A DNA stretch of 64,000 nt from Plantago ovata. Lineage: Eukaryota > Streptophyta > Magnoliopsida > Lamiales > Plantaginaceae. Positions within the stretch are counted from its first letter, which is position 1. Each line of letters starts with the position of its first letter. The notes under the pieces were generated by a model, which did not search any database, was not told where the DNA came from, and worked only from the letters and a program-made list of their open reading frames with translations. Location of the stretch: the NCBI GenBank assembly GCA_028274465.1, contig CM051457.1, positions 16,317,097 through 16,381,096 on the forward strand, written 5' to 3'. Below, in pieces: positions 8,600 through 21,300 of the stretch. The translations under genes and the position numbers were made by a program.

Positions 8600-9500
8600 A
8601 AATTCACGTACAACCCTAACCAGGCAAGATTTTCCGGACTTGAAGTAAAGTTATGTATAAAATCTGATTCAAGGAACCAGGTACCCCTGGCACACTCCGG
8701 CAGGTAGCGACTATCTTGAATCATCTCACGTATTAGTTTCAGCTGACTGCCGGGAAATTGAGAGATGCTCACCTTTTCTGTAGTCAGTTAGATATGTTCA
8801 TTTAGTGAACACTGAATAGGAAGTCTTCATTTCTGATATTATAGTTTGTAAAGCTCTCATCATTCATGGATATTGCCCCAAGCTCAGTCTCATTTGAATT
8901 TGGTTGAGTCTCATCATCACAACTTCCTCTAGAATTCCCCTGCCACCCCCCTGCTTTGTCAAACAGATCAAGGTTAAGAAATTTCTTAATTATCAAATAA
9001 GCTATACAACTTAACTTATGATATTATGCTATGTTCTAGTAAAAGTACTATCCGCGTTTATGGAAATTCACTCACTTGAAATGATAACTGAGAGAGTTCC
9101 ATAAAGAAGATAGGGGTTCTGTTTCCATTAATATTCTATCACTCCAAAGCAGCCATGTCCTCGATGCCCTCTTAAACGCTTAAAGACAGTCATAGACATG
9201 ATCACCTCACTGAAATGGTGAGCAATTCACATTACAAAGGTTTCAGAGCTAACATTCAAATTGCAGAAAATTTCAAGTTCACCTGTTCGAGGTTTTTCAG
9301 TGATTCCTTCCATCACTGACCTGTGTTGAAGATAATAGCATCAGCATCATGATATTTATCAGAGGAGCTCTCCATCATGTTCAACCTCAATGTCGCCCTG
9401 TGCATTCCACCCTTGTCTAAAAATGATTCCCACATGAACACCATTCGTTTTACCGTCAGCATATTCAACATTTTGTAGCCCATGGGAACTTCATATTTCA
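8600..9500 (-). pseudogene. TBL/PMR5-family (wall polysaccharide O-acetyltransferase) pseudogene
   Basis: Pieces in family order on the minus strand: EVPMGYKML-ML-VKRMVF-WES (9480-9400; remnant of the block around the GDS motif, with GDS itself lost), TLRLNMMESSSDKYHDADAIIFNTG (9390-9320), then after a possible intron GDHVYDCL, a stop, AFKRASRTWLLWSDRI (about 9205-9120), then GNSRGSCDDETQPNSNETEL (8935-8870), and RYLPECARG in a shifted frame (about 8715). The TBL family O-acetylates xylan, mannan or pectin in the Golgi. The catalytic GDS and the final DxxH (DCSHWCLPG) are both damaged, and stops interrupt the reading, so it is dead. Confidence 0.65.
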
Positions 9501-9709
9501 ACACAAATCATGGCTCAACCGCTCAAGTTCTTGCCCAATGAAACTAAAGTTTCTACACGTACTAATAATATTCATTTGCAATATATTCTCATCGGAAAGC
9601 ATTGGAGATCTATATATATGCAAAAGGACCAAGGCATCTAGATTGTTGCTACGTGAAATTTGAATTTTTTGTAAGCTATTGACATAAACTAAAAAAAAGC
9701 ACATATCAC

Positions 9710-10650
9710 AATCTCATAGTGAGAAAAGGATTCCACTTTATCTCCCATATGACTCCATGAGAAGTTGAGAACCCAGCAATCTTACAAGGGTATCAAACTA
9801 ATGTCCAGCGAACTGAAAAGTAGCAGCAGATCATATATGAATCTACTATTTATAGGTAGAATTCTAACTACTACACTAGGAGTAATAAAACAAAATTACT
9901 GAACAAACTATATTATTCAATGTTTGTTGCATATCAGAATCATGTAACTGGTACAGTGTAAATATCTACATCCAACATTTAGAGAGAAACAGTCCAGACA
10001 ATTAAGCATTACCATTAAATTCTCTCACTTCTGAAAACATGGACCTGCTGGATTAAGAAGCCTATGCTGCGCTCTTAAACACCATATCAGTCCATATGCC
10101 ACAGCAAAACAAAGAGAGAGTGTTAGTTAAGACTGAAGAGTCCTTCTAGTCCAAATTAACTATAGGAGGCAATCAACATGTGTATTAGTGTGCAGAAAGT
10201 ACTAATAATACAAATTGGAATAATGCAACTTAAACACTTAAAGATCAGAATCATAGGAGTATCTGCACTTGATAAGGAAAAATGAGTCAAAGGAAATGTG
10301 CAATATCTCAGACCGGAATAACGTGTAACAGAGTATTTATTTGGATCAATTTGGAACATTTTAAATTTGGCCATAAATCTTGTTTTGGGTACATTCGGGG
10401 CTACAGATTTCATAATTGGGAGTTAAATTTATACTGCCATGCGTTCTCATGCGTCTGTTATTCTACTTCATGACTGACCAGAACTACTCATGAGTGAAAC
10501 AATATCTTGAAATTTCACGAGAGAAAACCATATATATGTCACTGCAAATTATTAAAAAAGAAAAAGAAAAGACGTACCATATCAAATAAGCTGCTCACAT
10601 CAGACAGAACATGCATGTGCAAGAGAAAATGTCAACTTCACTCATCAGCG
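9710..10650. other. Intergenic, no gene seen
   Basis: AT-rich spacer between the TBL remnant and the 3' end of the NLR pseudogene. Short ORFs here have no recognisable motif. Confidence 0.5.
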
Positions 10651-10653
10651 TAT

Positions 10654-13363
10654 TCATGAATGTAGAAATATATGGAGATCCCGATTGTCTTGGCTCCTTT
10701 GTTCTTCTAGTATCATCTCAGCCGAGGCAGTGGCTGAGCTGCGGCACCTATCCAGCTCAATTAACCGAAGAGTTGATATGTCTCCAATTCCAGATGGGAT
10801 CTCCTCTAATTCAAACATATCACATAGTAGAAGGCGCTCAAGGCATGGGAAATGAACATTCTCAGCTGTCCACCTGGCCAGATCTGACATCCAAATATTT
10901 AGGACTTTCAAGCGAAGGAATTGACCATCGACCGAGTTCCACTCCTCCCCACCTTTGCATTGTCTCAGTTTTAATTTCTCAAGATTGGGCAATGATCCAA
11001 TCTTTTTTCCCATATCTTCCCAACTGAAGATGCACAAAGTTAAACTCAAACTCTTGAGTGACTGAGGGAGCTCAAGATTATGGAAGAACTGATCATCACA
11101 GCCCACTGGAGCTTGGCAATTGACCGATTCAAGTTTTTGTAGACGGCCAAGATTATAGAGACAATAATCGGACAACATTTTGACCTCTTGATACCATGAC
11201 TTTATTTTCCTTACATTGGGAATTTTCTTAACAACAACTTCAGTACACTTAAAATCAATTATATCCCCGAGTGTTTGAAGGTTTTCCAGCAAAACATTGT
11301 CATCTTGTGTATCACTTATCCCACCTACAGGATCAGGAAGACGAAGATACTTGATCATAAGATGCCTGAGTTGAGACATCTTCCATATTTCAGACGGCAC
11401 ATGAATAGTCCGAGCAATTTTTTCGTGCCATTCCTCCTGAAAGCTTACTGTTTGTAAATTCCAGAACAGATGTAAAAAGGAAGTCTAGGATTGATACTTT
11501 CCCATGAAAATTCGAGGTATCGGGAGTTGTATAGCTCATGAATATTTACAGGGCTATCAGTTCTAACTTTGCAGCAAATCCTCAGCAACTTAAAGGTATT
11601 CAGAACCAACCTTAATTTGTGATCATTTCCAATAAATGAACGGAGAAATGACGATGACAGCAAAGATTGATGTACTAGACTGGAATATGCTTTGTTGGAC
11701 AAAGTATGATGAATAGCAAGCCGACGGTGGCTGTGTTTTCCTGATAGAATGTGAGCATTCTGCACCTTTGGGACATAAAGAAACATCTGATTCCGTGCTT
11801 CCCTTAAGCACAAATCCCTCAAGGAATCGTGAATTTTGCAAAATTTCACGTTCCCTGTTGATCCGAATCTAGTAACAAGTAAGAGATTTCGGTCAATGAG
11901 ATCTTTCACGTTATCATGGGCGACCTCTTCTAAGCTTCTGGCTTCATTTGGCTTTAGAAATCCTTCAGCAACCCATAATTTGATAAGCCGGGAAATACGA
12001 ATTTCATGATCTTCGGGAAAAATTCCAAGATAAAGAAAACAAGGCTTCAAATGAATTGGCAAGTGGTTGTAACTCAGGGACAAGATTTTCAAGCAACGAT
12101 CACCATCATCAGAATTTATAATTGTGCTGGTATCATCTGCAATGTACTCCCAATATTCTTGCTTCATAGACTTTGCAAGGAGTCCCCCAAGCACAATGAT
12201 CGAAAGAGGGAGTCCATTGCAATTCTTCACAATCTGTTTCGCAATATCCTCTAAATTAGGAGGACAACTTTTTCGAAGGAACACTTTCCTATGAAGGAGA
12301 CTCAAACTTTCATTCTCGTTCAGAAGACTCATCCTATAAACACAAGAAGAGCCAATATCATTTGCCAAATTTGATAGCCGAGTAGTTATCATACATCTGC
12401 TCCCATTGTTGTTATTCGGAAGAAAAACCTTTATTCTCTCCCATGGCTCAAGATCCCAAATACCATCAAGCGTAATCAAATATTTGCGCCCAAACAAATA
12501 CTTATACAACAAACCACCTAAATTCTCAAGCTCAAAATCTTTCAACCCACCTTTAGCTTCAAATCTATCTTTGTACAACATTTCTCCAAACTGATCATAC
12601 TCGAAAAGATCACTTTGGCCTAAAGCTTGAAAATCACTCAGTAGGCCAAATAATATCTCCTTGACATTGAATTCCTGAGTTACAGTAGCCCAACCAAGAA
12701 CATGAAAATGTTCCCGTGTAAAGGACCTGTCATAAACTTCTTAGCCAGGGTAGACTTACCAATCCCACCCATCCCGGTTATCGCTAGGACTCGAAAACTA
12801 GGCTGTTGGCCGGTGAGCTTATCCATTATCTCAGTGGAGATGTCATCAAACCCTACCACATCATCCTTCACAGTGGTGAGAAGTCTCACTGAGCTAGATT
12901 GCTCTACTTCCTCACGAGGTGGATCCTTGAGTGCCCTCTTTTCATCTCTAATCTCTCTCACACTTGAATCCAGGTAAGCAATGACCTTTTGCAGATCATC
13001 CAAGAAACTATTCTTGGTACCAATTATGGATCCAACTAGACCTTTTATCTTGAGTTTGAAGTTGTAATTTTTCCGTGGTTTACTACTGATAGTACTAGTA
13101 CTCCGAATATCATCAACTACATATGACTCAATGACATCCTCTGCAGCATAAGCTGCATCCACAATTCGACTCTCTAAACCTCGTGCTTCATCAGTACCTT
13201 CCTGAGAGTAAGTTTCAAGAAAATCTTGCAAGAAACTGACCTGTTTGTGGAGAGATTGAAGATGCATTTGTTCCTGCTCCGTGAAAATTGGATGGCGAGC
13301 ATGGTAGAGATGTACCTGCTCGATGATATGCCCAAGCGAAGCTACCGCTGCATAAGCTGCCAT
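10654..13363 (-). pseudogene. R1-type CC-NBS-LRR disease-resistance gene, two frameshifts
   Basis: The start MAAYAAVASLGHIIEQV (ATG at 13361-13363) is typical of R1/late-blight-homologue NLRs. Next come a coiled-coil with the EDVIE block, then the P-loop GMGGIGKSTLA. About 12738 the frame breaks right after the P-loop (LAKK); inserting one base would restore the family sequence, and the other frame runs open from there. Following motifs: YLITLDGIWD (kinase-2, usually DD; the second Asp is Gly), GSRCMITTR, GLPLSI, CFLYLGIFPEDHEI, KIHDSLRDLC in the MHD position. A second frameshift at about 11452 separates the NB-ARC from the LRR part (10654-11400), which ends in a normal stop. NLRs are intracellular pathogen sensors. 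Both breaks could in principle be assembly errors; the kinase-2 change is independent of them. Confidence 0.85.
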
Positions 13364-15319
13364 CCCCTGGGTCGATTTCCGAACTGGTACGGTGATGATA
13401 AAACCAAATAGTCGGATTTTGAGAATTGTGCCGGCCTCCCGCACCAAGCTAGGTGGTGATTGACTGATTGGAAACTGTTGATAGTAATAGTGCTGTGTCC
13501 TGTGTGTTTGTCAAGTGGTGGCTGGTGATGGCACTAGCACAAATTCCATTACACAAACAGGCGGGTCCTACATTTTGGAATACTACATTGAGATTTTGAG
13601 ATATTAAAGTAACTTTACATATTGATGATATTGGTGTCAACAATTATAAATTACTCTATCATATCATATATTACCATATAATAAAGTTTAAAATTGAAGT
13701 CGAGATCGATATAATTGGATCATATAATAATAAAATTTTTAAATGTCGATTTTGATGGTAACAAAAAGAGATAATTAGGAGCCGAGAACAATGATCCCAT
13801 CTTGCTATGTCGATTCTTCGTTTCGTTCTTCTCCTTCTCTTTCTCTCCCTCCCTCCGTATCCAATTACACGTCATTACATACAATGCATTTCAGTTGTAA
13901 GTATCAATCAATCAAATTTCAACTAAGTGTAGTTCTGTGGTGCCTCGACTACCAAAACATCGAAGTTTCTGATACACTTGCTTTGAAGTTTGAATCGAGC
14001 TTACTTCCATCAATGGAATACTATACCCCAAGCGAAATGAAGCCCAACACTGAGGAATTTCAATTATGCTTCTCATTGTCGTTGGCTTCTTTTCCATAAT
14101 TCAATGTTACTGGTAAACTCAACCTTCATTTTACTTAATTTGATTATTTCTGTTTATTTTCAATGTGGTTCTGAAGTTCCCATTTGCTAATTTAACTCTT
14201 TAGAGTTGTTGCAAAAACTTGAATAAAAAAGATGAGGATGCTGTTGAGGTGGAAGGGGAGAGACAGTCGGAAGTGGTGGAGGTGTTGTTGGTCAAGAAGA
14301 AGAAGATATAAAGAGAGCTAGAGGAGAAAATTAGGTTGCAAGAATAATAGGTTAAAATTAAATAAGACTGATTTGATATAATGTCAGTGAAAAAGCTTTA
14401 AGTGTTATGTCACTCACCCCTTTATGTGACATCAATATATAGTAGCCCTATCCTCTGTATTTATTAAACGACAACTTATGTACCTTAATCCTACTCCTAC
14501 ACCAAACCTTATAACTCTAATTATACATAAATCGCCTTATTGAACTCCGACTTCTGACTACTCATGTGCTACTCTATCACCTTACTACTCGATTACCCTT
14601 TGTAATTGACATATTAAAATAGAGACAAGTTAGTGTAAATTTTATAAAATACTATACTTTCTTTATACAACTAATTCATTATATTGTTTTTTAATTTCTA
14701 AAAATTCGTTAAAATTGGTCTTTAATTAGGAAATTTGTATAATGAATTTTGTAATTGATTTAGTGGTAGAACTAATAATAAATCTTAAAAATAATTTACA
14801 TAAAAAGAAAATGGAGAGATAATAACAAAACAAATGAAAAAGAAATGCGTAAACTTTTTTCAGAAAAGTTATTCATCCTAATTTCTAAACATTTATGGTC
14901 AATGTTTAGAAAAGAATCGAAGGTTTTATTAGAATTAGAATGTAAGTCATAATTTATTTTATTATTATTATTTTTCTGAAATAAAGAAAAGCAGAGCCAA
15001 GCGACCCCGTTCGTTGGTAAATTGCAAACATTCTATTTTTAAACCCAAAAAATAATCGGGGTTACTATGTAATTAGGGAAAAGTGTAGGGGGTGTGTCGA
15101 TATGATTATTATCGCGCATCTGAATTGAGAACAATCCAATGACTTGACTAATTAATTTTCACGTATTAAAAGTTTCTGAAAAAACATCATGTCGACATAG
15201 TTCTTTTCTTAACGTGCCAGAAGACAATTTTAATTCCAATTTGCAAGTACCTTCAACCCCAAGGCAAAACGACACCGTTTTAACATTCTTCTTCGCCGGA
15301 AAATCCAGCCGGAGAAAAT
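13364..15319. other. Intergenic between NLR and AMSH3-like gene
   Basis: Mostly AT-rich. A short frame on the plus strand from 13807 starts MSILRFVLLLLFLSL, like a signal peptide, and a GTAAGT donor-like site lies near 13897, but I could not find a convincing second exon or homologue. The purine-rich stretch 14230-14330 has no conserved frame. Confidence 0.4.
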
Positions 15320-18300
15320 ATGAGGCGGCCGTCTGGCATGTCGACGCCGTCGATCAATTTCAGCGCCATGACTCAGAAGGTCGACGTCGACAATCGGATT
15401 TCTCTCCGCAACTACTATCGTATAGCTGATAGTCTCCTCAAACAGGTTTACTTTCTGCATCGCAATTTTAGCTTCAACCCTATCTCTTTACTTCTCTAAA
15501 TCAATGCCTCTCGTTTATGATACCTAATTCAGCTGATCACTAGACAAGTGTTAGTATTGTTGCTGTGTTTATTCCGTTTGTTTGTTGATTGAGTGTGTTG
15601 AATTGGTTACATGTGCAGGCAGATATTCATAGAGAGGAGAAAAACATGGTTGACCTGTATATTATTCTCGTTAGATATTCAAGGTAAAAAGGCTGGATAG
15701 TAGGATTACTTGTTTTTGTAGTTTTCAAATTTTGTCGAATTTGTGCTGGTTTTTATTATATGTCTTTGCCTGTATTTGTAACAGCTTGGTGTCGGAAACT
15801 ATACCGGATCATCGAGATTACCAGACATTGCATCTAAAAGAGAAGACATTTTATAGAAAGGTAGGGTAACTTTCAGTTGTTTTGCAATGCAACTCCTGTC
15901 GCCTGTCTGGTTCCGTTGATTAAGATCATGGTATTGCAGAAATTGTTGTCCGTGCTGGACGAGCTAGAAACTTTGAAACCTAAAGTGAAGCGTCAGTTAG
16001 ATGAACTAGACAAGGCTAAGGTCACTCAAGCGCGTCAGTTTGATGGGGCAAATCATGTCGGCAAAGCATCCGTGAGTTACAGTAATAAGCAGGTATTTAC
16101 TATGACGCTGATTTGCTTATATGTGATGCTTGGTGCGAGTTTTCAATATAGTTATCTTAACATTGCAGTGACATTGGTGTACTAGCAGGACATGGTAGTT
16201 TCCAATATATTTACCAGAAATGAAAAAGAATGGTTTATTTTATTTTTGGTTCAAGGAAATGAAGATTTTAAAAAATAAACGTGCGCTTTTCTACTATTAT
16301 AGTACACTGATCAAATAATGTCATTTGTTCTACTTTTTCGGGAGTTTTTGGTTAAATTAAGAGGATAATGGAACTCAAAAATTTGTTGTCTTTTTCTGGC
16401 ATTCAAGTTTCCTTTATCAGTTCCATCACATTTAGTGTTACTACTTACAAGTCTAAGAAAAATTTAAAAGATAGATATAAATGTTTATGTTCATGGTTGT
16501 TTGCTGTAAAAAACGCCACAACCTGTACGAGTTGGAAACATGGGCTGTGCTAGTTCTATTTCCTGTACTTTCTTCTTACTCAAGTTATGGTTTGTTTGTT
16601 CAGATGCTGCCAGCACCTTCCTCTTTCAGGCAGAGGAATGATGGTCCCAATCGAGTTTTGCCTTCCAATTCTGTTGATGTGCAGTTCCAGAAATTGTAAG
16701 TGACCAATTACGCTTTTTATGGGCATTGGCATGTTTGAATTTAACTTGCAACTCTAATCATCTAGTGACGGATGATCTGGGTATTATAGATCTCTCTCTC
16801 ATTCTGTAGGATATAATCCGAGTTCGACTTATGAAGTATCTTGAGAAGTGCGCTAGAATATAACTGTGCTGCATTAACCATTAAATTTGACTAAATTATG
16901 CCTCCCCAACACTAACAGTTTCATACACGTGACTCATAAATAGTTGGATTCTCAATGCTCCAATTCACGTAATGTTTCTAGATAGTAGAGATAACCTGCA
17001 AATATCTCCAAAAATGATTACATCCAATCATGGGGGTAAATCAATAAATGTAAATTTGAATTACACTCCTCATGGGGCATATTTATTTGTAAGAATTAGC
17101 AAATGCAGGGGTGATCTGGAATACTGGAACATCTGGTGGTTATTCATATTTCTTGAGTGTGAATTTGAGATTTCTTCCTTTACATCTTGCTGCAATCCTC
17201 TCTCCTCGAATGCGTTAATCTAAATTTACATAATTAGTTTCTGATGCTTGTTTTACCTTGTATATAATTTATTCTGCTCTTAACTTCTTTACACTGTACA
17301 CAGTGAAATTTTATCACGGTATGCAAGTGTACTAGCCTTCATATAATGACAAGCAAAGATAAAAACTTTGCAAACTTGACTAAGCTGTTAAATTAGTTTG
17401 GAGTTAATTTTTGTGAATCTTAGAAATTCCGTTAGATATAATAATGTCTTTTTCTGATTTATATTCTGCATTTATTGCTCTTGATGTTTAAATGCGTACT
17501 GTACATTTATGATTCGATAGCAGACACGTGCTCTCTTGCTTACATGTCATCACATACGTGTCTTTCACTTTGAAGTGAGTTGTCTTAGTTCCTTAGTGAA
17601 CTTGCCATCTCTGCCGCTAGTCGGTTCAATTGATTGTTTGTGACGCTATTTCTGTTACACTCTGCTACCACTATTCATCTTTATTCGAATTATGTGCAAA
17701 CTCTCTCTATTAAGTTTCGAACTGATGGATCTGTTAGCATATTGTTCGATAATTGATCTGTTTTCAAAATTTGACAGATCTTTGAGTTTACCTCTTCCAA
17801 AGCAGGAGACATTGTCCAGGCATTCGTTTTTTGGTCCGAACGGTCTTAGTGGTCAATGGTTTGGGCCAAGTACGGAGATGAAGGTCAGCAAACTGACCTT
17901 TCTATTGCTCTCTATTCTTGTTTCGAAGCTAGTTCATTTTCTCCTATGTAATCTCATATGAGCTCAATGATCACTTTTCTAATGATTGTATATATGTTTA
18001 CCCAGGTTAATTATCCAACAACCACTGTCACAGATTTAAGTGAAATTGTAAGGTATGATTCCACTTAAATCCTACTGTTCGTGCTTGCCATATTTCGTCG
18101 GAAGGGGTGTTAATACTAATAAATGTTACTTGTATCAAACTTATAAAATTTTAATAAAAACACAGTATTATATGAACTGAAAACTGCACTTCAAAATGGC
18201 AGGTCATAATGGCTAAAAATCCGAAGTTTGGTGTTTGTATATTTTACGCACACATGATTGTATGTATCTACACTAGCATTGAGACCATGAAAAATTATTA

Positions 18301-21300
18301 TTTAATCTTAGATATTAATACAAGGGCAAATTGACATTTTACATCCAACTACCTTATTAGATAGTCGCTTTTCATTTAGGTTCCTACTGTTTCAACTATT
18401 ACACTTAAGTACCTATTTTCCAATTTGGTTGATTTAAGTATGGAAATTACATCTTTACCCCTACAATTTCTGAGTTAACCATTTAAAAAAAAAAAGAAGA
18501 TAGTAAATTGCAAATTGCCTCTTACACTCTTACAACTTATTATTTAACCCAAATCTAAAACATACTTTAAAATCTAACTTAATTATTAAATTACAGCTTT
18601 ACCCATACCTTCCTTTATTTGTTTATGACTTTTTTGCTACAACTGCGACTAGTGGAAAATTAAGTGCTGAGAAATTTTACTACTTGCTTTGTGATGTATG
18701 TGACAGAGTAATAAAGAGTGTTGATGATATTTGACTTTTAGGTTGATGTATTAAAGAAATGATAGGTCTCCAAATCCGAAAGAAGACAAACCCATTTGGT
18801 TTGGAGAATTGGAGTGTTTTTAAGAGACAGAAATCAAAGAGATAAATCTTGAATTTCCTTAAATGGAAGAATTGCGTGTCAATCTGTTTGTGGAAAGAGT
18901 TGCACTGGAGTGGGAGAATGAGCTTAAAAAAGAGAGAATGAAATTAAGAAGGGGAAAGCAAAAGGAAGAAGAAAGCGTGGAAGCTTTATTGGTGGGAAGG
19001 AGTGGGGAAGAAGGATTAAAGAGGGGAAAAAGTTGAGGGATTTATTTGCTAATTACATGTTTTTTTAGTTGGAAATGAAATGGGAAGTAAAAGGGCAAAA
19101 TAGACATATTACTTATAATTTTGGAAGGTGGTCGACTTTTGTCCTCTGTAATTATATCATAGGCCAAATCTTGTCCTTCACCGTAATATTAAAAACAGTA
19201 GGGACCTAAGTGTAATATTGACTCTAAAAAGGGTGTCAAATGAAAATACCCCATTTAGTTATTAGTTACACGTCTTCAGTTTTAATCTTCTAAAAAAATT
19301 AAATATATCCAAATAATTTTCAACTAACTGGAATTAATACAATAGAATCTTAAAGATGCCCTAACCCCTAAAAAGTAAAAAGTTAGGATACACAAGTTTT
19401 TTTTAAAAAAAAAAAAGAAAAAAAAGAAAACCATAATTGATTTATTTTCCCTTTAAAAAGCCCTGGTAAATGGTAATTGATTCATGTACTTAGTTCGTGT
19501 GTAAATAGCTAATTTATTGACTATATATTCAGTGGGACCCATGTGATATTATGAAAGTTATCTTATAATTTATTTTGGCCAAAACTATTAAATTCTTTTA
19601 TCCTGAGTTGGGAGCAGAGATTATTATGATTTAATCCAGGTTGTAAAGATTATCTGTAGTCTGTACACACATATATTTGTACGAGAGAGAGAGATAGATA
19701 GCTCATTGTTGATCCACATGCACAAACGTATACTGAAGTTAATCCCTTGTAACATTTCTATGTTGTATCACTATGTCTATAGCCTGGATCAGGTCAGCCA
19801 ACACGATTCCTTGGCAAAAAGGACAACGATTTAAGGTTGGAAAAGTCGAGCATGGCATCTGTTTTATCTTTGGATGATGGTAGATGGCTTTCTGAGGAAT
19901 CTGGTCATTCACTAGTGAATGGAATGGAGAACAAAGATATTGAGTTTGGTAATATTGTGCAACTCTCTCCACCTCCTGTAATGGCACAAATGCAGAAGGA
20001 GATTCTTCCTATTCCTCCTCATTTAGTTGCTGACCCTAGGCCTGGGCCACGAAAAGACTCTAATCAAGGTCTTCCTAACGCGAACACTTATCAAGATCTT
20101 CACATTGTAAGTTTATTATTGTCACTATATATATATTATAGATGTTGGGAACAATGAAGATCTGATTTTCTGTCTATTGTGCACATGATGTTTACACATT
20201 TTTTTTGGTGTAGCCGGTGAAGATGTTGGATGATTTTTTAAGATTGGCACGGCAAAATACTGCGAAGAATTTAGAAACTTGTGGTGTTCTTGCTGGTTCA
20301 CTAGTAAGACTTTTGTTTCCCAGTTCTCAGTTCTTCTGTGTTTCTTTTTCCTTTTCTCTCTATGGGCGCGCGCACGGGGGGGGGGGGGGGGGGGAGAAGT
20401 AGTTGAAAGATTAATCTTTAGCGTCTGTTATTTGTGCATACTAGTTCTATTTATTTATAATTATTTGTTTGAAATTGTTAACATTTTATTTTATTGATCT
20501 GCAGCGAAATAAGGTTTTCCATATTTCTACACTCATTATCCCCAAACAGGAAGCAACTTCAGATTCGGTAATATGCATGTTTCTTTTATGTTTACTACGT
20601 CAGTGTCTCAGTGATTATATGATTGTAAATTTGTTGCAAAACAGTTTACCATATTAGTCTTCATCAGTCGGATTCATAAATGTTTAGTTGTTTTTCTCTG
20701 GGTTCATTGGCAAGCTATGTTAGCTCACAATATAAATTTCTCATACAACAATCCACTTTCCTTGTTATGGTGAAGCTTTGTATATGGTTCTCTTAATATG
20801 ATTTTGTAGTTAGGTTTGATCTTTAAGTCACCAACCCGTCGCGACCCCTTGATGAAGAAAGACCTATCTTATTGAAAATGTTATTATTTTCTTTCAGTGC
20901 CAAACATTGAATGAAGAAGAGATCTTTGAGGTTCAAGACTCGCGTTCCCTATTCCCGCTTGGTTGGATTCATGTAAGTCTTCAACTGTGTTCTGTGTGAA
21001 TATATTGCTACTATTACGGTACCAACACCGCACATTATGCATTTTCTTGTCTTTTTTCATCTTACTGAATTTGCATGAGCATCAAACTCCAAAAGGCAAC
21101 TTTGGGAATTAATGTTATTGACTTATTTCTGTGAGATACCTGAGTAAACTCATTTGTATTATCAGTTTTATGCCAACTTTTGAGTTTTTTGTTTTGTGTT
21201 TTGATTTTCTCGCGTGCGCTCGCTCTCTCTATTTTTCTTCATGTAATTGGATTTCTATATCAAATAACCAAGGTGTTATGTCTTGTCCTACATCACCTCT

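Noticed and set aside
13791-14099. Plus-strand ORF of 102 codons upstream of the AMSH3-like gene
   Set aside because: No motif, no homologous wording on either strand; the signal-peptide-like frame from 13807 ends quickly and no second exon could be found.
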